Positions 15,992-26,129 are shown, numbered from the stretch's first letter. The stretch is 64,000 nt of DNA from Bacteroidales bacterium (GCA_017546605.1 JAFYSH010000006.1:1-64000); one strand, 5' to 3'. Program-made: numbers and translations. Notes: generated by a model from the letters alone, not told the origin.

Positions 15992-18754
15992 TTAGTATAC
16001 AATGTTGATAATTTTTGCAGGCACCACGATTACCTTCTTGACCGGAGCTCCCGCCAAGTATTTTTCGCAGTTCGGGTCTGCCAAGGCTAATGCCTCAACT
16101 TCTTTGGGAGTCAATGACTTGGAAAGTGTTAATTTAAAGCGCATCTTACCATTGAAAGATACGGGATATTCACAAGTATCTTCTACCGTATATGCCTCTA
16201 CATAAGTCGGGAAAGTAGCAGAGCTGATGCTTTCCGAATGCCCCAATGCTTCCCACAACTCTTCCGCCAAGTGCGGCGCAAACGGAGACAACAAAATGGT
16301 CAAAGGCTCCAGAATTTCCCGTTGGTGACATTGCAAATCAGTCAGTTCATTCACGGCAATCATAAAGGCACTCACCGAGGTATTGAATGAGAAATTTTCA
16401 ATATCCGTTTCAACTTTGTGGATGAGTTTGTGCAAAACTTTCAGGGCTTTCTTGTCTGCTGCACCTTCTTCAATCAATGATTCACCTTCGCGGAAGAAGA
16501 GCTTCCAAACCTTGCGCAAGAAACGGTGTACCCCATCAATACCTTTGGTATCCCACGGTTTGGATTGTTCCAGAGGTCCCAAGAACATTTCATACATCCG
16601 CAAGGTATCTGCTCCGTATTCTTCACAAATGCGGTCCGGGTTCACAACGTTGAACATCGACTTGCTCATCTTTTCAACCGCCCAGCCACAGATGTATTCG
16701 CCATCTTCCAAAATAAACTCAGCCTCCGCATAATCCGGCATCCATGCTCGGAATGCCTCAGTATCCAGACGGTCGTTGTTTACCAAATTGACATCCACAT
16801 GAATTTCCGTGGTTTCGTATTGGTCCTTCAGCCCCAAGGATACAAACGTATTGGTATTCTTGATGCGATAAACAAAATTAGAACGGCCTTGAATCATACC
16901 TTGGTTAACCAACTTACGGAAGGGTTCTTTTTCACAAACATGACCCAAATCGTACAAGAATTTGTTCCAGAAACGGGCATAAATCAAGTGACCCGTTGCG
17001 TGTTCGGTTCCACCAATGTACAAATCGACATTGCGCCAATATTGGTTGGCTTCGCGTCCCACCAAGGCTTCATCGTTGTGAGGATCCATGTAGCGGAGAT
17101 AATAGGCGCTGGAGCCTGCAAATCCGGGCATGGTACTCTTTTCGATCGGATATCCCTCATAAGTCCAGTCTTTTGCGCGTCCCAACGGGGGCTCTCCACT
17201 TTCTGTCGGCAAGAATTTGTCCACCTCCGGCAAGGTCAAAGGCAAAGCCTCAACCGGAATCGGACAAGGAATACCTTCCTTGAAATAAATCGGGAAAGGT
17301 TCTCCCCAGTAACGTTGACGTGAAAAAATCGCATCACGCAAACGGTAGTTGATCTTGCGTTGACCAATACCCATTGCCTCTACGCGATCAATGGCAGCCG
17401 GAATAGCTTCTTGCACTGACATACCATTCAAGAAGCCAGAATTGCACATGATGCCTTCTTTGGCATCAAAACTCTCTTGCGACACATCCGCTCCTTCAAT
17501 CAGGGGAATGATCGGAAGGTTGAATTGTCGTGCAAACGCATAGTCTCGGCTGTCGTGTGCAGGTACAGCCATAATCGCTCCGGTTCCATAACCGGACAGC
17601 ACATATTCAGAAACCCAAACCGGAACCTCTTCTCCGGTAAACGGGTTTTTCGCATACGATCCAGTGAACACACCTGTCACCTTACGGGTTTCAGCCATCC
17701 GTTCACGTTCGGTCTTTTTACGGGCAGCCAGCAGGTATGCTTCCACCTCTTCTTTCTTTTCCGGACGAGTGAGTTTTTCAACCCATTCACTTTCGGGTGC
17801 CAGGACCATAAAAGTCACCCCAAATACGGTATCTGCTCGGGTGGTAAAGATGGTCATATCAAACTCTTCGGATCCGTTGGAAACCTTGAAAATCATCTCG
17901 GCTCCTTGGGAACGTCCAATCCAGTTGCGTTGCATATCCTTCAATGAATCGGTCCATTCCAAGTCCTCCATATCGGTCAACAAACGTTCAGCATAAGCCG
18001 ATACGCGCAATTGCCATTGCTTCATCTTCTTCTGTTCAACCGGGTGACCGCCACGAATGGAAATACCTTCCTTCACTTCGTCATTTGCCAATACGGTACC
18101 CAAAGCCGGACACCAGTTTACAGAGGTTTCTCCTTGGTAAGCGATGCGGTAATTCATCAGCACAGCCGAACGAGCCGCTTCATCCATAGAGGCCCAATCT
18201 TCCGCACTGAAGCGCGGAGTCTCCGAGCAAGCTGCATGCACCTGTGCATTTCCTTCTGCGGCAAAACGAGCTTCCAACTCAGCAATCGGCTCTGCGCGTT
18301 GGGTATCCAAATTGTACCAATGGTTGAACATTTGCAAGAATGCCCATTGGGTCCATTTGTAATAGGCAGGATCACAAGTCTTCACCTCACGGGACCAGTC
18401 GTATGAAAAACCGATCTTATCCAATTGCTCCCGATAACGGGCAACGTTTTGTGTGGTGGTTGCTTCCGGGTGCTTACCCGTTTGGATTGCATATTGTTCT
18501 GCAGGAAGGCCAAATGCATCATACCCCATCGGGTGCAAAACATTGAAACCTTTCAGACGTTTGTAGCGGCTGAAAATGTCACTGGCAATGTATCCTAACG
18601 GGTGGCCGACGTGCAAACCCGCACCAGAGGGATAGGGAAACATATCCAGTACATAATATTTCGGTTTGGCAGCATCAATATCCACACGGAACGTTCCACG
18701 ATCCGCCCAATAACGTTGCCACTTTCCTTCAATCTCCAAGAAATTATATTCCAT
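15992..18754 (-). CDS. leuS: Leucyl-tRNA synthetase
   Basis: 920 residues, bacterial type. It charges tRNA-Leu. The catalytic core has HVGHP at 48-52 (the HIGH motif) and KMSKS in the last third ([18 protein letters not shown]). Between them is the CP1 editing domain, including [16 protein letters not shown] and [19 protein letters not shown]. The C-terminal part has the anticodon-binding helices and the small end domain [14 protein letters not shown]. Promoter box at 18796-18803. Confidence 0.98.
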   Translation of the reverse strand: MEYNFLEIEGKWQRYWADRGTFRVDIDAAKPKYYVLDMFPYPSGAGLHVGHPLGYIASDIFSRYKRLKGFNVLHPMGYDAFGLPAEQYAIQTGKHPEATTTQNVARYREQLDKIGFSYDWSREVKTCDPAYYKWTQWAFLQMFNHWYNLDTQRAEPIAELEARFAAEGNAQVHAACSETPRFSAEDWASMDEAARSAVLMNYRIAYQGETSVNWCPALGTVLANDEVKEGISIRGGHPVEQKKMKQWQLRVSAYAERLLTDMEDLEWTDSLKDMQRNWIGRSQGAEMIFKVSNGSEEFDMTIFTTRADTVFGVTFMVLAPESEWVEKLTRPEKKEEVEAYLLAARKKTERERMAETRKVTGVFTGSYAKNPFTGEEVPVWVSEYVLSGYGTGAIMAVPAHDSRDYAFARQFNLPIIPLIEGADVSQESFDAKEGIMCNSGFLNGMSVQEAIPAAIDRVEAMGIGQRKINYRLRDAIFSRQRYWGEPFPIYFKEGIPCPIPVEALPLTLPEVDKFLPTESGEPPLGRAKDWTYEGYPIEKSTMPGFAGSSAYYLRYMDPHNDEALVGREANQYWRNVDLYIGGTEHATGHLIYARFWNKFLYDLGHVCEKEPFRKLVNQGMIQGRSNFVYRIKNTNTFVSLGLKDQYETTEIHVDVNLVNNDRLDTEAFRAWMPDYAEAEFILEDGEYICGWAVEKMSKSMFNVVNPDRICEEYGADTLRMYEMFLGPLEQSKPWDTKGIDGVHRFLRKVWKLFFREGESLIEEGAADKKALKVLHKLIHKVETDIENFSFNTSVSAFMIAVNELTDLQCHQREILEPLTILLSPFAPHLAEELWEALGHSESISSATFPTYVEAYTVEDTCEYPVSFNGKMRFKLTLSKSLTPKEVEALALADPNCEKYLAGAPVKKVIVVPAKIINIVY

Positions 18755-18795
18755 TGTTTTTCAATAGCTTAATATATTAACTTCCAATTAACCTA

Positions 18796-18803
18796 CAAAG
18801 GTA
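18796..18803 (-). promoter_or_regulatory. Promoter -7 box for leuS
   Basis: TACCTTTG on the minus strand, exact consensus, 41 nt before the leuS start and inside the 55-bp gap after the M28-like gene. Confidence 0.6.
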
Positions 18804-18809
18804 TAAAAT

Positions 18810-20123
18810 CTATCGTTTTTCAAGACGAAATTCGATCGGAATTGTGTACTTGACCCGAACTTTCCGTCCACTCATCTGACCCGGTTTCCATTTCGGAGAA
18901 GCCGACACCACCCGTACTGCTTCGTTGTCCAAAGCCTCATGAACTCCCCGCACGACTTGTACATTCGTAACAGCCCCATCCGGCTCCACGATAAAGGAAA
19001 CCATGACAGTTCCTTGAATACCCTGACTCATTGGATAATCCGGGTAACGCAAATACCCATAAACCCACTGATCCAAGAAGCGACGTTCGTCTCCGTGGAA
19101 GAATTCCGGCGCACGATCCACATCTCGCGGCCCGTACACCGCCGCACCCGATTCGCCACTCGTCTCCAGAACCATTTGGATACCCGGTTGCCATTCGATT
19201 TTTTCATCCCGGCGGGCTGCCTCCAAAACAAAATTCAACACATAGCCACAGAGCGTCTCCATCGCCTCATAGTCCAGACTGGAAGCCACATCCCGCGTAG
19301 TACCGGCCTCCATCGACCGCCCCGATGTAAACAAAACAGTCGGAAGTTCCCGCTGATAGAAGGCCAGGTAATCTGATGACAAGGACATCGTCTCATTCCA
19401 GGTCGGCGCCGGATAACCCGATTCATTCCCCACTTGTAGGATCAAATCGGCTACCTCCTTTTGTGGACCGCCCGTAAAATAATAGTAGCGATAGCCAGAA
19501 GCCGGGCGTCCCACCTGTTGCAGATCCACCATAATGGACACTTGTTCAATCTCCGGAAAGGCCCGGTTCACAAAATACCAAGATCCAGCCTGAGCCTGTT
19601 GAGAAGCACCAAACGCAACCAAAATCACAGAACGACGCAATAAGAATGAACTTTTCTCCAACTGATCGGCCAATTCCAACAGCACAGCAAGCCCAGAAGC
19701 GTTGGCATCAGCACCCGGATAGAGTTGCGTTTCAGGCTTCCCATTCCGCATCAGTACGTGAGTTCCCAAGTGATCCAAATTCGCCCCAATGACCACAAAC
19801 TCTTCCCGCAACTGCGGATCATGCCCCTCAATAATCCCCACGATGTTTCGGGAGAACAACGTATCTCCTGCTTGCAAGATCGCAAACTCCTGACCATATT
19901 CCGGACAGAGTAGCTGGACACCCGATTTCTGCAAGCAATCCGCCACATAGGCAGCAGCCAGCTCCTCTCCTTCCGTACCGGCCTTTCTACCCTTCAACCC
20001 ATCTGCAGTCAAGGCTTGAACGTGTGTTTTGAGTCGTTTTACCAACTGGTCTTGAGCGACCAATGACGAAGCCGTAGCGCAGCCCAACAGCACGCTACAG
20101 AACAAGAATAATTTTAGTTTCAT
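18810..20123 (-). CDS. Degenerate M28 peptidase-fold protein fused to a TonB C-terminal domain
   Basis: 437 residues from the ATG at 20123. Signal peptide to about residue 24 (SSLVAQ). Residues about 40-300 follow the M28 aminopeptidase pattern (IGANLDHLG, GADANASGLAVLLELA, RRSVILVAFGASQQAQAGS, SSDYLAFYQRELPTVLF), but the expected first His is Asn 115, the catalytic EE is Ser 174-Gln 175, the Asp of NLD is Gln 202, and the late His is missing around 275-278; only Asp 139 remains. Residues about 358-437 are a TonB C-terminal domain (GIQGTVMVSFIVEPDGAV, KWKPGQMSGRKVRVKY, IPIEF). Probably periplasmic and non-catalytic; a binding role is inferred. Confidence 0.88.
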   Translation of the reverse strand: MKLKLFLFCSVLLGCATASSLVAQDQLVKRLKTHVQALTADGLKGRKAGTEGEELAAAYVADCLQKSGVQLLCPEYGQEFAILQAGDTLFSRNIVGIIEGHDPQLREEFVVIGANLDHLGTHVLMRNGKPETQLYPGADANASGLAVLLELADQLEKSSFLLRRSVILVAFGASQQAQAGSWYFVNRAFPEIEQVSIMVDLQQVGRPASGYRYYYFTGGPQKEVADLILQVGNESGYPAPTWNETMSLSSDYLAFYQRELPTVLFTSGRSMEAGTTRDVASSLDYEAMETLCGYVLNFVLEAARRDEKIEWQPGIQMVLETSGESGAAVYGPRDVDRAPEFFHGDERRFLDQWVYGYLRYPDYPMSQGIQGTVMVSFIVEPDGAVTNVQVVRGVHEALDNEAVRVVSASPKWKPGQMSGRKVRVKYTIPIEFRLEKR

Positions 20124-20150
20124 AGTTGGCAATAAAACAAGAATTAAGCC

Positions 20151-20182
20151 AAAAAAGAGGTCGGAAGAATTCCTCCGACCTC
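20151..20182 (-). terminator. Rho-independent terminator after gcvT
   Basis: GAGGTCGGA (20157-20165) and TCCGACCTC (20174-20182) form a perfect 9-bp GC-rich stem with an 8-nt loop; on the minus strand TTTTTT follows. It lies 24 bp past the gcvT stop. Confidence 0.9.
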
Positions 20183-20206
20183 AATCATTCATTTCTAGAC
20201 CTATCA

Positions 20207-21313
20207 TTACGCCTTGTAGAAGGGAGTCTTCACGACAACAGCCTTCAACAGACGATCACGGACTTTAATAAAGATTTCAGTTCCAAGTTTGAAGTGAGGA
20301 GCTGCGACATAAGCCATACCTACAGCTTTCTTAACAGAAGGACCCATGGTACCAGAAGTCACATAGCCAATTTCATTACCTTCTGCATCGCAAACCGGAT
20401 AACCATGACGAGGAATACCGCGATCTACCAATTCAAAGCCAACGAGTTTACGTTTCAGACCTTCTGCTTTTTGGTTCAACATGTATTCCTTATCCACGAA
20501 ATCACCTTTTTCGTCGCTGAACTTGGTCAACCAGTTCAAACCAGCTTCCAGGGGTGAAGTTGTGTCATCAATATCGTTACCATACAAGCAGAAGCCCATT
20601 TCCAAACGCAAGGTGTCACGAGCTCCCAAACCGATGGGACGGATACCTTCCTCTGCTCCGGCTTCAAAGACTGCTTTCCACAATTGTTCCGCATCTTCGT
20701 TAGCAACATATACCTCACATCCACCTGATCCAGTGTAACCGGTGGTAGAAAGAATTGCATTTTTGATACCACCCACTGTCAGTTTCTTGAAGGTATAGTA
20801 TTCCATATCCGTCACGTTTTCGTCACAGATCTTTTGCATCACTGCCAACGCTTTCGGACCTTGAATTGCCAATTGGCAAATTTCATCCGATGCATTGTAC
20901 AATTCTTTACCGGGTGTAATATTGAATTTGGGAGCAATTGCGCAAAGGTGTGTCCAATCCTTATCAATATTAGCAGCATTGGGAACCAAAAGGTATGTTT
21001 CCGCATCAATGCAATAAACCAACAAGTCGTCCACGATACCGCCTTTTCCATTCGGCATGCAAGAATATTGCACCTTGCCCGGATACAAAGCAGCCACATC
21101 GTTGGTAGTCACATATTGCAAGAAGGCCAATGCATTGGGACCTTTCACCCAAAATTCACCCATGTGAGAAACATCGAATACGCCAACAGCTTGACGCACC
21201 CAGTTGTGCTCATCATTAATTCCCACATATTCTACCGGCATGTTGTATCCGGCAAACGGTACCATCTTAGCACCTAATGCAATGTGTTTTTCAGTAAATG
21301 CAGTAGTTTTCAT
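20207..21313 (-). CDS. gcvT: Glycine cleavage system T protein (aminomethyltransferase)
   Basis: 368 residues from the ATG at 21313. It transfers the methylene group from the H-protein aminomethyl-lipoyl arm to tetrahydrofolate, releasing ammonia. Marks: [51 protein letters not shown] with [43 protein letters not shown], and the C-terminal [21 protein letters not shown]. The other gcv genes are not nearby. glyA, which also handles one-carbon units, is 11 kb away. The promoter box ends 3 nt before the ATG. Confidence 0.97.
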   Translation of the reverse strand: MKTTAFTEKHIALGAKMVPFAGYNMPVEYVGINDEHNWVRQAVGVFDVSHMGEFWVKGPNALAFLQYVTTNDVAALYPGKVQYSCMPNGKGGIVDDLLVYCIDAETYLLVPNAANIDKDWTHLCAIAPKFNITPGKELYNASDEICQLAIQGPKALAVMQKICDENVTDMEYYTFKKLTVGGIKNAILSTTGYTGSGGCEVYVANEDAEQLWKAVFEAGAEEGIRPIGLGARDTLRLEMGFCLYGNDIDDTTSPLEAGLNWLTKFSDEKGDFVDKEYMLNQKAEGLKRKLVGFELVDRGIPRHGYPVCDAEGNEIGYVTSGTMGPSVKKAVGMAYVAAPHFKLGTEIFIKVRDRLLKAVVVKTPFYKA

Positions 21314-21316
21314 TTT

Positions 21317-21324
21317 CAAATGTA
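21317..21324 (-). promoter_or_regulatory. Promoter -7 box for gcvT, leaderless arrangement
   Basis: TACATTTG on the minus strand, 3 nt before the gcvT ATG. There is no room for a 5' leader or a glycine riboswitch. Confidence 0.5.
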
Positions 21325-21337
21325 TAAATCAATAATT

Positions 21338-21814
21338 TTATTCGTGCAATCCTTGCTCAATATCGTAGATCCAGATATCCTCCGGAGCAAACTCATATTC
21401 TGTCAAATCATCAATTGACTGATAGGCTTGACGGAAGGTATCATAACCACTGACAGCCACCGCATCAAAACCATTTTTGAAATGAATGGTTTGCGGGTGA
21501 TAACCCTCTTTTGCCAACAAAGCGACCATCTTTTCCACATTGGACTCCATCAAGAAACTTCCAACGACCACCAGGTAACGTCCCTCAAATTTGGGCTTCA
21601 TCGCTTCCAAAGCTTGTGCATAAGCGACTGAATCCGCTTTCGCCTGCAAAATAGAATCCCGTACAAACCGTGCTCGAGCCTCAGCTTCAGCCTCAATTCG
21701 CATACGTTCCAAGTCTTCAGAAGTAGGCTTTCCCAACATAGAGCGGAAGAAATCGCAACTGCTGACCAACATCATACCAGCCAACAGTGCAACAAGAAAT
21801 TTAGAAGTTTTCAT
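21338..21814 (-). CDS. SPOR-domain lipoprotein
   Basis: 158 residues. Lipobox LVSSC (Cys about residue 20). A charged helical stretch (LERMRIEAEAEARARFVRDSIL) is followed by a SPOR domain: RYLVVVGSFLMESNVEKMVALLAKEGYHPQTI, then FDAVAVSGYDTFRQAYQSIDDL. SPOR domains bind peptidoglycan stripped of stem peptides, usually at division sites, so a role in envelope or division is inferred. It sits 24 bp before gcvT in the same direction but has a separate promoter box. Confidence 0.85.
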   Translation of the reverse strand: MKTSKFLVALLAGMMLVSSCDFFRSMLGKPTSEDLERMRIEAEAEARARFVRDSILQAKADSVAYAQALEAMKPKFEGRYLVVVGSFLMESNVEKMVALLAKEGYHPQTIHFKNGFDAVAVSGYDTFRQAYQSIDDLTEYEFAPEDIWIYDIEQGLHE

Positions 21815-21840
21815 TAACAGGGTATTTTAGTTTATCCGAA

Positions 21841-21848
21841 CAAATTTA
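21841..21848 (-). promoter_or_regulatory. Promoter -7 box for the SPOR lipoprotein
   Basis: TAAATTTG on the minus strand, matching TAnnTTTG, 26 nt before the start at 21814. Confidence 0.5.
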
Positions 21849-21906
21849 AGGAATTCTCTTGCAACCACAAAAAAAATGTATATTTACAAATCAAAACAAA
21901 ATTTAT

Positions 21907-23265
21907 ATGAGAAGCAAAGAAGAAAACATCATACGCCGATTGGTCTTTTTATTCCGGGATATCACACGAGTTTCCAACGACTTGGATTTAGAAGGAGCTA
22001 CGACCAACATTACCCGTAATATCTCATTTAAGGGACCGAATGTCTACATTTTGGTAGCAGCAATCATCATTGCATCCGTTGGATTGAATGTCAACTCCAT
22101 CCCGGTAATCATCGGCGCCATGTTGATTTCCCCGCTGATGGGCCCCATCATTGGTATCGGATATGGAATGGGGGTCAACGACATGAACCTGCTGCGAAAA
22201 GCCGGAAAGAACTTGCTGATCATGGTGGCCTTCAGTTTGGTTGCCTCATTTCTCTACTTCCTGCTGACGCCGCTCTCACTGGAAAACCCCTCGGAACTGC
22301 TGGCCCGCACCAATCCGACCATCTTTGACGTACTCATTGCTTTATTCGGCGGTTTTGCCGGCATTATCGAAATCAGCCGCAAGGAAAAAGGTTCGGTATT
22401 TTCAGGCGTAGCCATTGCTACCGCCTTGATGCCGCCCCTCTGCACCAGCGGATATTCACTGGCTACTGGCCAATGGAGCTACTTCATCGGCGCAATGTAC
22501 CTCTTCTTCATCAACAGTGTCTTCATTGCGCTTGCTACCTTCATTACCGTCAAACAATTGCATTTCCCCGAAGCCAGCTTCACGGATCCGCTCCGGCAAC
22601 GGAAGGTACACCGTACCATCTCCATTTTGACCATCATTCTGATCATTCCGAGCATCTATTCAGCCATTGTTGTCACCAAAGAAAACCGGATCAGCCTGCG
22701 TGTCAACGAATTCATCAAGGAAAACAAAACCATGGCTCATAGCTACATTTATGATCACACGATTAATTTCCATGAAAAACCGGCCGAAGTCCGCATCTTC
22801 ATTGCGGGTGACGCGTTGAGCGATATAGAGAAAGAAGTGTTGTTCCAAAGCTTCGAAAAGCACGGTCTGCTGCGCACTCAGTTGAACATCCAACAAAATG
22901 TCGCAGACATTGAATCCGAATACGGCGAAAAAGCACTCTTCCAAAGCATCTTTGAGCGCAACGACCAAGAAATCCGCCGCCGGGAAGAGCTCATTGCCAA
23001 GATGGAGCAAGAGCTCAGACACTATCGCCAGCAAGAACTCCCTTATGAGCAAGTAATCCGGGAAATCATGGCCCAACATCCCGACATCGAGTCCTTCTCC
23101 CTGACCCGAGGAGCCGCAGTAGATCCCAACACGCTTCAAACCCAGGAAACCATCATCCTACTCATTCACTGGAAAGACCCGCTCAGCCTGGACGAATGCA
23201 AAAAAATCGAAGACTGGCTGAAGATCCGCCTGGATTTTGAAAATTTACACCTTGTCCAATATTAG
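21907..23265 (+). CDS. DUF389 family membrane protein
   Basis: 452 residues from the ATG at 21907; the frame is open 16 codons further up but that stretch is A-rich and unlikely to be coding. Several transmembrane helices occupy residues about 55-270, with the DUF389 marks SIPVIIGAMLISPLMGPIIGIGYGMG and GVAIATALMPPLCTSGYSLA. The C-terminal 170 residues are soluble, with a helical EEL/EQELRHYRQQ stretch. The function of the family is not established. It is followed 4 bp later by the CapA-like gene. Confidence 0.9.
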   Translation: MRSKEENIIRRLVFLFRDITRVSNDLDLEGATTNITRNISFKGPNVYILVAAIIIASVGLNVNSIPVIIGAMLISPLMGPIIGIGYGMGVNDMNLLRKAGKNLLIMVAFSLVASFLYFLLTPLSLENPSELLARTNPTIFDVLIALFGGFAGIIEISRKEKGSVFSGVAIATALMPPLCTSGYSLATGQWSYFIGAMYLFFINSVFIALATFITVKQLHFPEASFTDPLRQRKVHRTISILTIILIIPSIYSAIVVTKENRISLRVNEFIKENKTMAHSYIYDHTINFHEKPAEVRIFIAGDALSDIEKEVLFQSFEKHGLLRTQLNIQQNVADIESEYGEKALFQSIFERNDQEIRRREELIAKMEQELRHYRQQELPYEQVIREIMAQHPDIESFSLTRGAAVDPNTLQTQETIILLIHWKDPLSLDECKKIEDWLKIRLDFENLHLVQY

Positions 23266-23269
23266 GAAT

Positions 23270-24361
23270 ATGCCGGCTGCTATGCGCAAACGGATTACCC
23301 TACTACTGCTGTTCTGCTGTTCTGCCGTAACGGCAGTTGCACAAGACACACTCCGTTTGGTGTTCTTAGGCGACATCATGGCTCATCAAGCACAATTGCA
23401 AGCCGCCCGGCTACCCGGCAAAGACAGCCTATCTGCTCAAGCGTACGACTTTTCCTCGTATTTTCACCACATCCAACCGTTCTTGGAGCAAGCAGACTAC
23501 GCCATCGCCAATCTGGAATGCACCTTGGAAGCTCTTCCCTATACAGGCTACCCAAGCTTCTCGGCTCCGGCCACCCTACTCCAGGCTGCCCAAGCCAGCG
23601 GAATTGATGTGTTCCTATCTGCCAACAACCACATCGTAGACAAGGGACGGCGAGGATTGGAACAAACCTACAAAACCCTCCAAGAAGTTCAAGCACTTAG
23701 CACGGGATTTTACCCAGACAGCACCGACTATTTGCAACACGATCCTTTGATGCTGGAAGGAAAGGGCCAACGCATTGCCCTGATCAACTTCACCTACGGC
23801 ACCAATGGCATCTCAATTCCCAGCCCATGGATCGTCAACAAAATGGACCGGGCATCCGTTTCAAAAAGCATCGAACGTGCCCGCCAGCAAGACGCAGACT
23901 GGATCATCGCCCTTCCACACTGGGGATTGGAGTACCAGCTCACCCCACACAGTAGCCAAGCGGAATGGACCGAATTCCTACAACAACAAGGCGTACGCAT
24001 TATTGTGGGCACACACCCGCACGTAATACAACCCCTCATCTCCTCCTGGGACGGATACGGGCGAGAACTGCTCACCTGGTATTCGTTGGGCAATGCGATT
24101 TCCAACATGGGGGCGACCCATACACGTATTGGCTTTCTGGTTGAAGTTTCGCTCACACGGGACGCATTGGGAAGACACATCATCGCCGACTACCAAACCA
24201 TTTGGCTCTGGTGTTCCCGCGCAGGTGGCTATGAAAAAAACTACACCATCTTACCCATTGAGTCGTTCCTGGGCAAAAGGAATGAATTTTGCAACCCGGC
24301 CGACTACGACCGTATGCTCAAAGAATACAATACACTGAAACAATATTTTGAAAATCTATAA
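23270..24361 (+). CDS. CapA-family (PGA_cap) metallophosphatase-like protein, exported
   Basis: 363 residues from the ATG at 23270, preceded by TTAGGA; an ATG at 23282 is also possible. Signal peptide LLLLFCCSAVTAVAQ. The CapA fold is seen in LRLVFLGDIMAH, DYAIANLECTLE, DVFLSANNHIVDKG, WIIALPHWGLEYQ and IIVGTHPHVIQP, which carry the Asp, Asn and His metal ligands of the calcineurin-like superfamily. Relatives take part in poly-gamma-glutamate or capsule synthesis, but no such cluster is here, so the substrate is unknown. Its end lies 10 bp before the PhoH start. Confidence 0.88.
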   Translation: MPAAMRKRITLLLLFCCSAVTAVAQDTLRLVFLGDIMAHQAQLQAARLPGKDSLSAQAYDFSSYFHHIQPFLEQADYAIANLECTLEALPYTGYPSFSAPATLLQAAQASGIDVFLSANNHIVDKGRRGLEQTYKTLQEVQALSTGFYPDSTDYLQHDPLMLEGKGQRIALINFTYGTNGISIPSPWIVNKMDRASVSKSIERARQQDADWIIALPHWGLEYQLTPHSSQAEWTEFLQQQGVRIIVGTHPHVIQPLISSWDGYGRELLTWYSLGNAISNMGATHTRIGFLVEVSLTRDALGRHIIADYQTIWLWCSRAGGYEKNYTILPIESFLGKRNEFCNPADYDRMLKEYNTLKQYFENL

Positions 24362-24371
24362 CCCTGGATCT

Positions 24372-25409
24372 ATGAACCTTGACAAAACCATAGAACTCCA
24401 AGAAATCGATCCGATTTCTATCTACGGAGTCAACAACCGCAACTTGGAACGCCTGGAGGGCTACTTTCCCAAACTGAAGGTCATTGCACGCGGCAACGAA
24501 CTCAGACTACATGGAAACGCCTCAGACATCCAACGTTTTGAGCAAGCCCTGCAAAGCCTGATTGCTTTGCGCCGACGCAAAAGCCACCTGACTCCGGCCG
24601 ATGTGGAACAATTGTTTGAAGAAAAGGAATTTAGATCTGAAGAAAACAATACGGACCCCTACACCATCGTGTATGGAAATGAAGGCCGCATCATCACTGC
24701 CAGGACGCCAAGCCAAAAAAAGCTGGTGGATTTATACGCTAAAAACGACTTGCTGTTTGCAATCGGACCTGCCGGATCGGGAAAAACCTACACCGCCATT
24801 GCTTTGGCTGTCAAAGCTCTTAAAAATCGAGAAGTCAAGAAACTGATTTTAACCCGTCCTGCCGTAGAAGCTGGCGAACGTCTGGGATTCTTGCCAGGTG
24901 ATATGAAAGAAAAACTGGATCCATACCTCCAACCCCTGTACGATGCCCTGCACGATATGATCCATCCTAAAAAGCTACAGGCCCTGATGGAAGAAGGCAT
25001 CATTCAGATTGCTCCCTTAGCCTATATGCGGGGACGAACGCTGGACAGTGCCTTTGTCATCTTGGATGAAGCTCAAAATACCAGTCTGAGCCAATTGAAA
25101 ATGTTCTTGACCCGTATGGGCTGTCATGCGAAGTTCATTGTAACCGGGGATGCCACCCAAATTGACCTTCCCAACAAACAGGACTCCGGACTACTTAGAG
25201 GCATTGAGCTGGTACGAAACATTCCTGGAGTGGGGGTTGTTGAGTTTACAACGGGAGACATCGTACGCCACCCGCTGGTGAGCAAAATTGTCAAAGCATT
25301 TGACCAACTACCAACTGCCACCCGCACCACCGCCGCCAAAGCTTCCTCCTCCAAAGCCGCCACCAAAACCTCCGAAGCCTCCTCCGAAGCCTCCACCACG
25401 ATGGTGTGA
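24372..25409 (+). CDS. phoH: PhoH family P-loop ATPase
   Basis: 345 residues from the ATG at 24372. The N-terminal 100 residues resemble the KH-like part of PhoH (LKVIARGNELRLHGN); the ATPase domain has Walker A GPAGSGKTYTAIA, TRPAVEAGERLGFLPGD, Walker B FVILDEAQNTS and VTGDATQIDLP. PhoH proteins are linked to RNA metabolism and phosphate stress. The usual end is near KIVKAF. Here 33 more residues, mostly Ala, Ser, Thr and Lys, are encoded opposite the Gly-rich end of the TPM gene (25308-25409), so the tail looks like overprinting. Confidence 0.93.
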   Translation: MNLDKTIELQEIDPISIYGVNNRNLERLEGYFPKLKVIARGNELRLHGNASDIQRFEQALQSLIALRRRKSHLTPADVEQLFEEKEFRSEENNTDPYTIVYGNEGRIITARTPSQKKLVDLYAKNDLLFAIGPAGSGKTYTAIALAVKALKNREVKKLILTRPAVEAGERLGFLPGDMKEKLDPYLQPLYDALHDMIHPKKLQALMEEGIIQIAPLAYMRGRTLDSAFVILDEAQNTSLSQLKMFLTRMGCHAKFIVTGDATQIDLPNKQDSGLLRGIELVRNIPGVGVVEFTTGDIVRHPLVSKIVKAFDQLPTATRTTAAKASSSKAATKTSEASSEASTTMV

Positions 25410-26129
25410 CGAATGGCCTCCATTCAATAGAGAAGACCAGAAGATTGCATCCGCCACGGAGGCTGTCCGCGAACCAGTTCCATGGATCATGGTCGATCCG
25501 TGTTTCTTTTGTACGGCCATTACCAACACCGTCATCCCCACAATCAGCAACAAAAGAACAGCAACTCCCACCAATTCGCCAATCATTTCTTGCTGCTGGT
25601 ATTCCGCATAGGTAATCTCGCCGGCAGCCAAAGGCATCAGCACCTCCAAGGCTGCCACGACACCGCCATAATAATCATTCTCCTTAAAATGAGGAATCAA
25701 CTGCTGGTCCACAATTTGCTTGGCCACCCCATCGGGAATGGCCGGCTCCAAACCATAACCAACCGCGATAAAAACTTGCCCAGGTGTACGGGTCTTGGGT
25801 TTTATGAGCAAAACGATACCGTTGTCAAAACGATCGGACCCGATGCCCCAACGTTCCCCAACTTCCACGGCATATTCCATCGGAGAATAGTCTCCAAAAT
25901 CCGGAACAGCCAGCACTACAATCCGATTGGAGGTTCGCGCAGCAAAGTCAACCAACGTGCTTTCCATTTGGCGCTGTTGGCGCTCTGAAAATAAACCGAC
26001 ATAATCATTGACTGCCGTAGGAACAGAAGGCTTCGGCGGAATCTGCGCCGACAGGGAAAGGGTCAGCGTCGCCAATAGCAAGAGCAGCAAGCCCCTACTC
26101 GCCAAATGAAATCTCATCACTTTGTTCAT
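25308..26129 (-). CDS. TPM-domain membrane protein with Gly-rich tail (YgcG-like)
   Basis: 273 residues. Signal peptide (LLLLLATLTLSLSAQ), TPM domain about residues 40-165 (VNDYVGLFSERQQRQMESTL, GDYSPMEYAVEVGERWGIGS, DNGIVLLI, FIAVGYGLEPAIPDGVAKQI), then one transmembrane helix (LVGVAVLLLLIVGMTVLVMAV) and a tail of GGGFGGGFGG repeats ending GGSW. The domain probably faces the periplasm. It overlaps the upstream TPM gene by 35 nt and the phoH gene, on the other strand, by 102 bp. Function unknown; TPM domains occur with LemA, as here. Confidence 0.9.
   Translation of the reverse strand: MNKVMRFHLASRGLLLLLLATLTLSLSAQIPPKPSVPTAVNDYVGLFSERQQRQMESTLVDFAARTSNRIVVLAVPDFGDYSPMEYAVEVGERWGIGSDRFDNGIVLLIKPKTRTPGQVFIAVGYGLEPAIPDGVAKQIVDQQLIPHFKENDYYGGVVAALEVLMPLAAGEITYAEYQQQEMIGELVGVAVLLLLIVGMTVLVMAVQKKHGSTMIHGTGSRTASVADAIFWSSLLNGGHSSHHRGGGFGGGFGGFGGGFGGGSFGGGGAGGSW

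Noticed and set aside
16526-17323. 265-codon open frame on the plus strand inside leuS
   Set aside because: leuS is complete and unmistakable on the other strand; the antisense frame has no family resemblance or promoter.
21314-21337. Glycine riboswitch ahead of gcvT
   Set aside because: Only 24 bp lie between gcvT and the upstream gene, and the promoter box is 3 nt from the ATG; no aptamer could fit.
23270-24361. Capsule or poly-gamma-glutamate synthesis locus
   Set aside because: Only a CapA-like protein is present; no CapB or CapC or other polymer genes lie nearby.
25308-25400. Repeat array or low-complexity satellite
   Set aside because: The repeats are Gly-Gly-Phe codons of the TPM protein, a known feature of the family.
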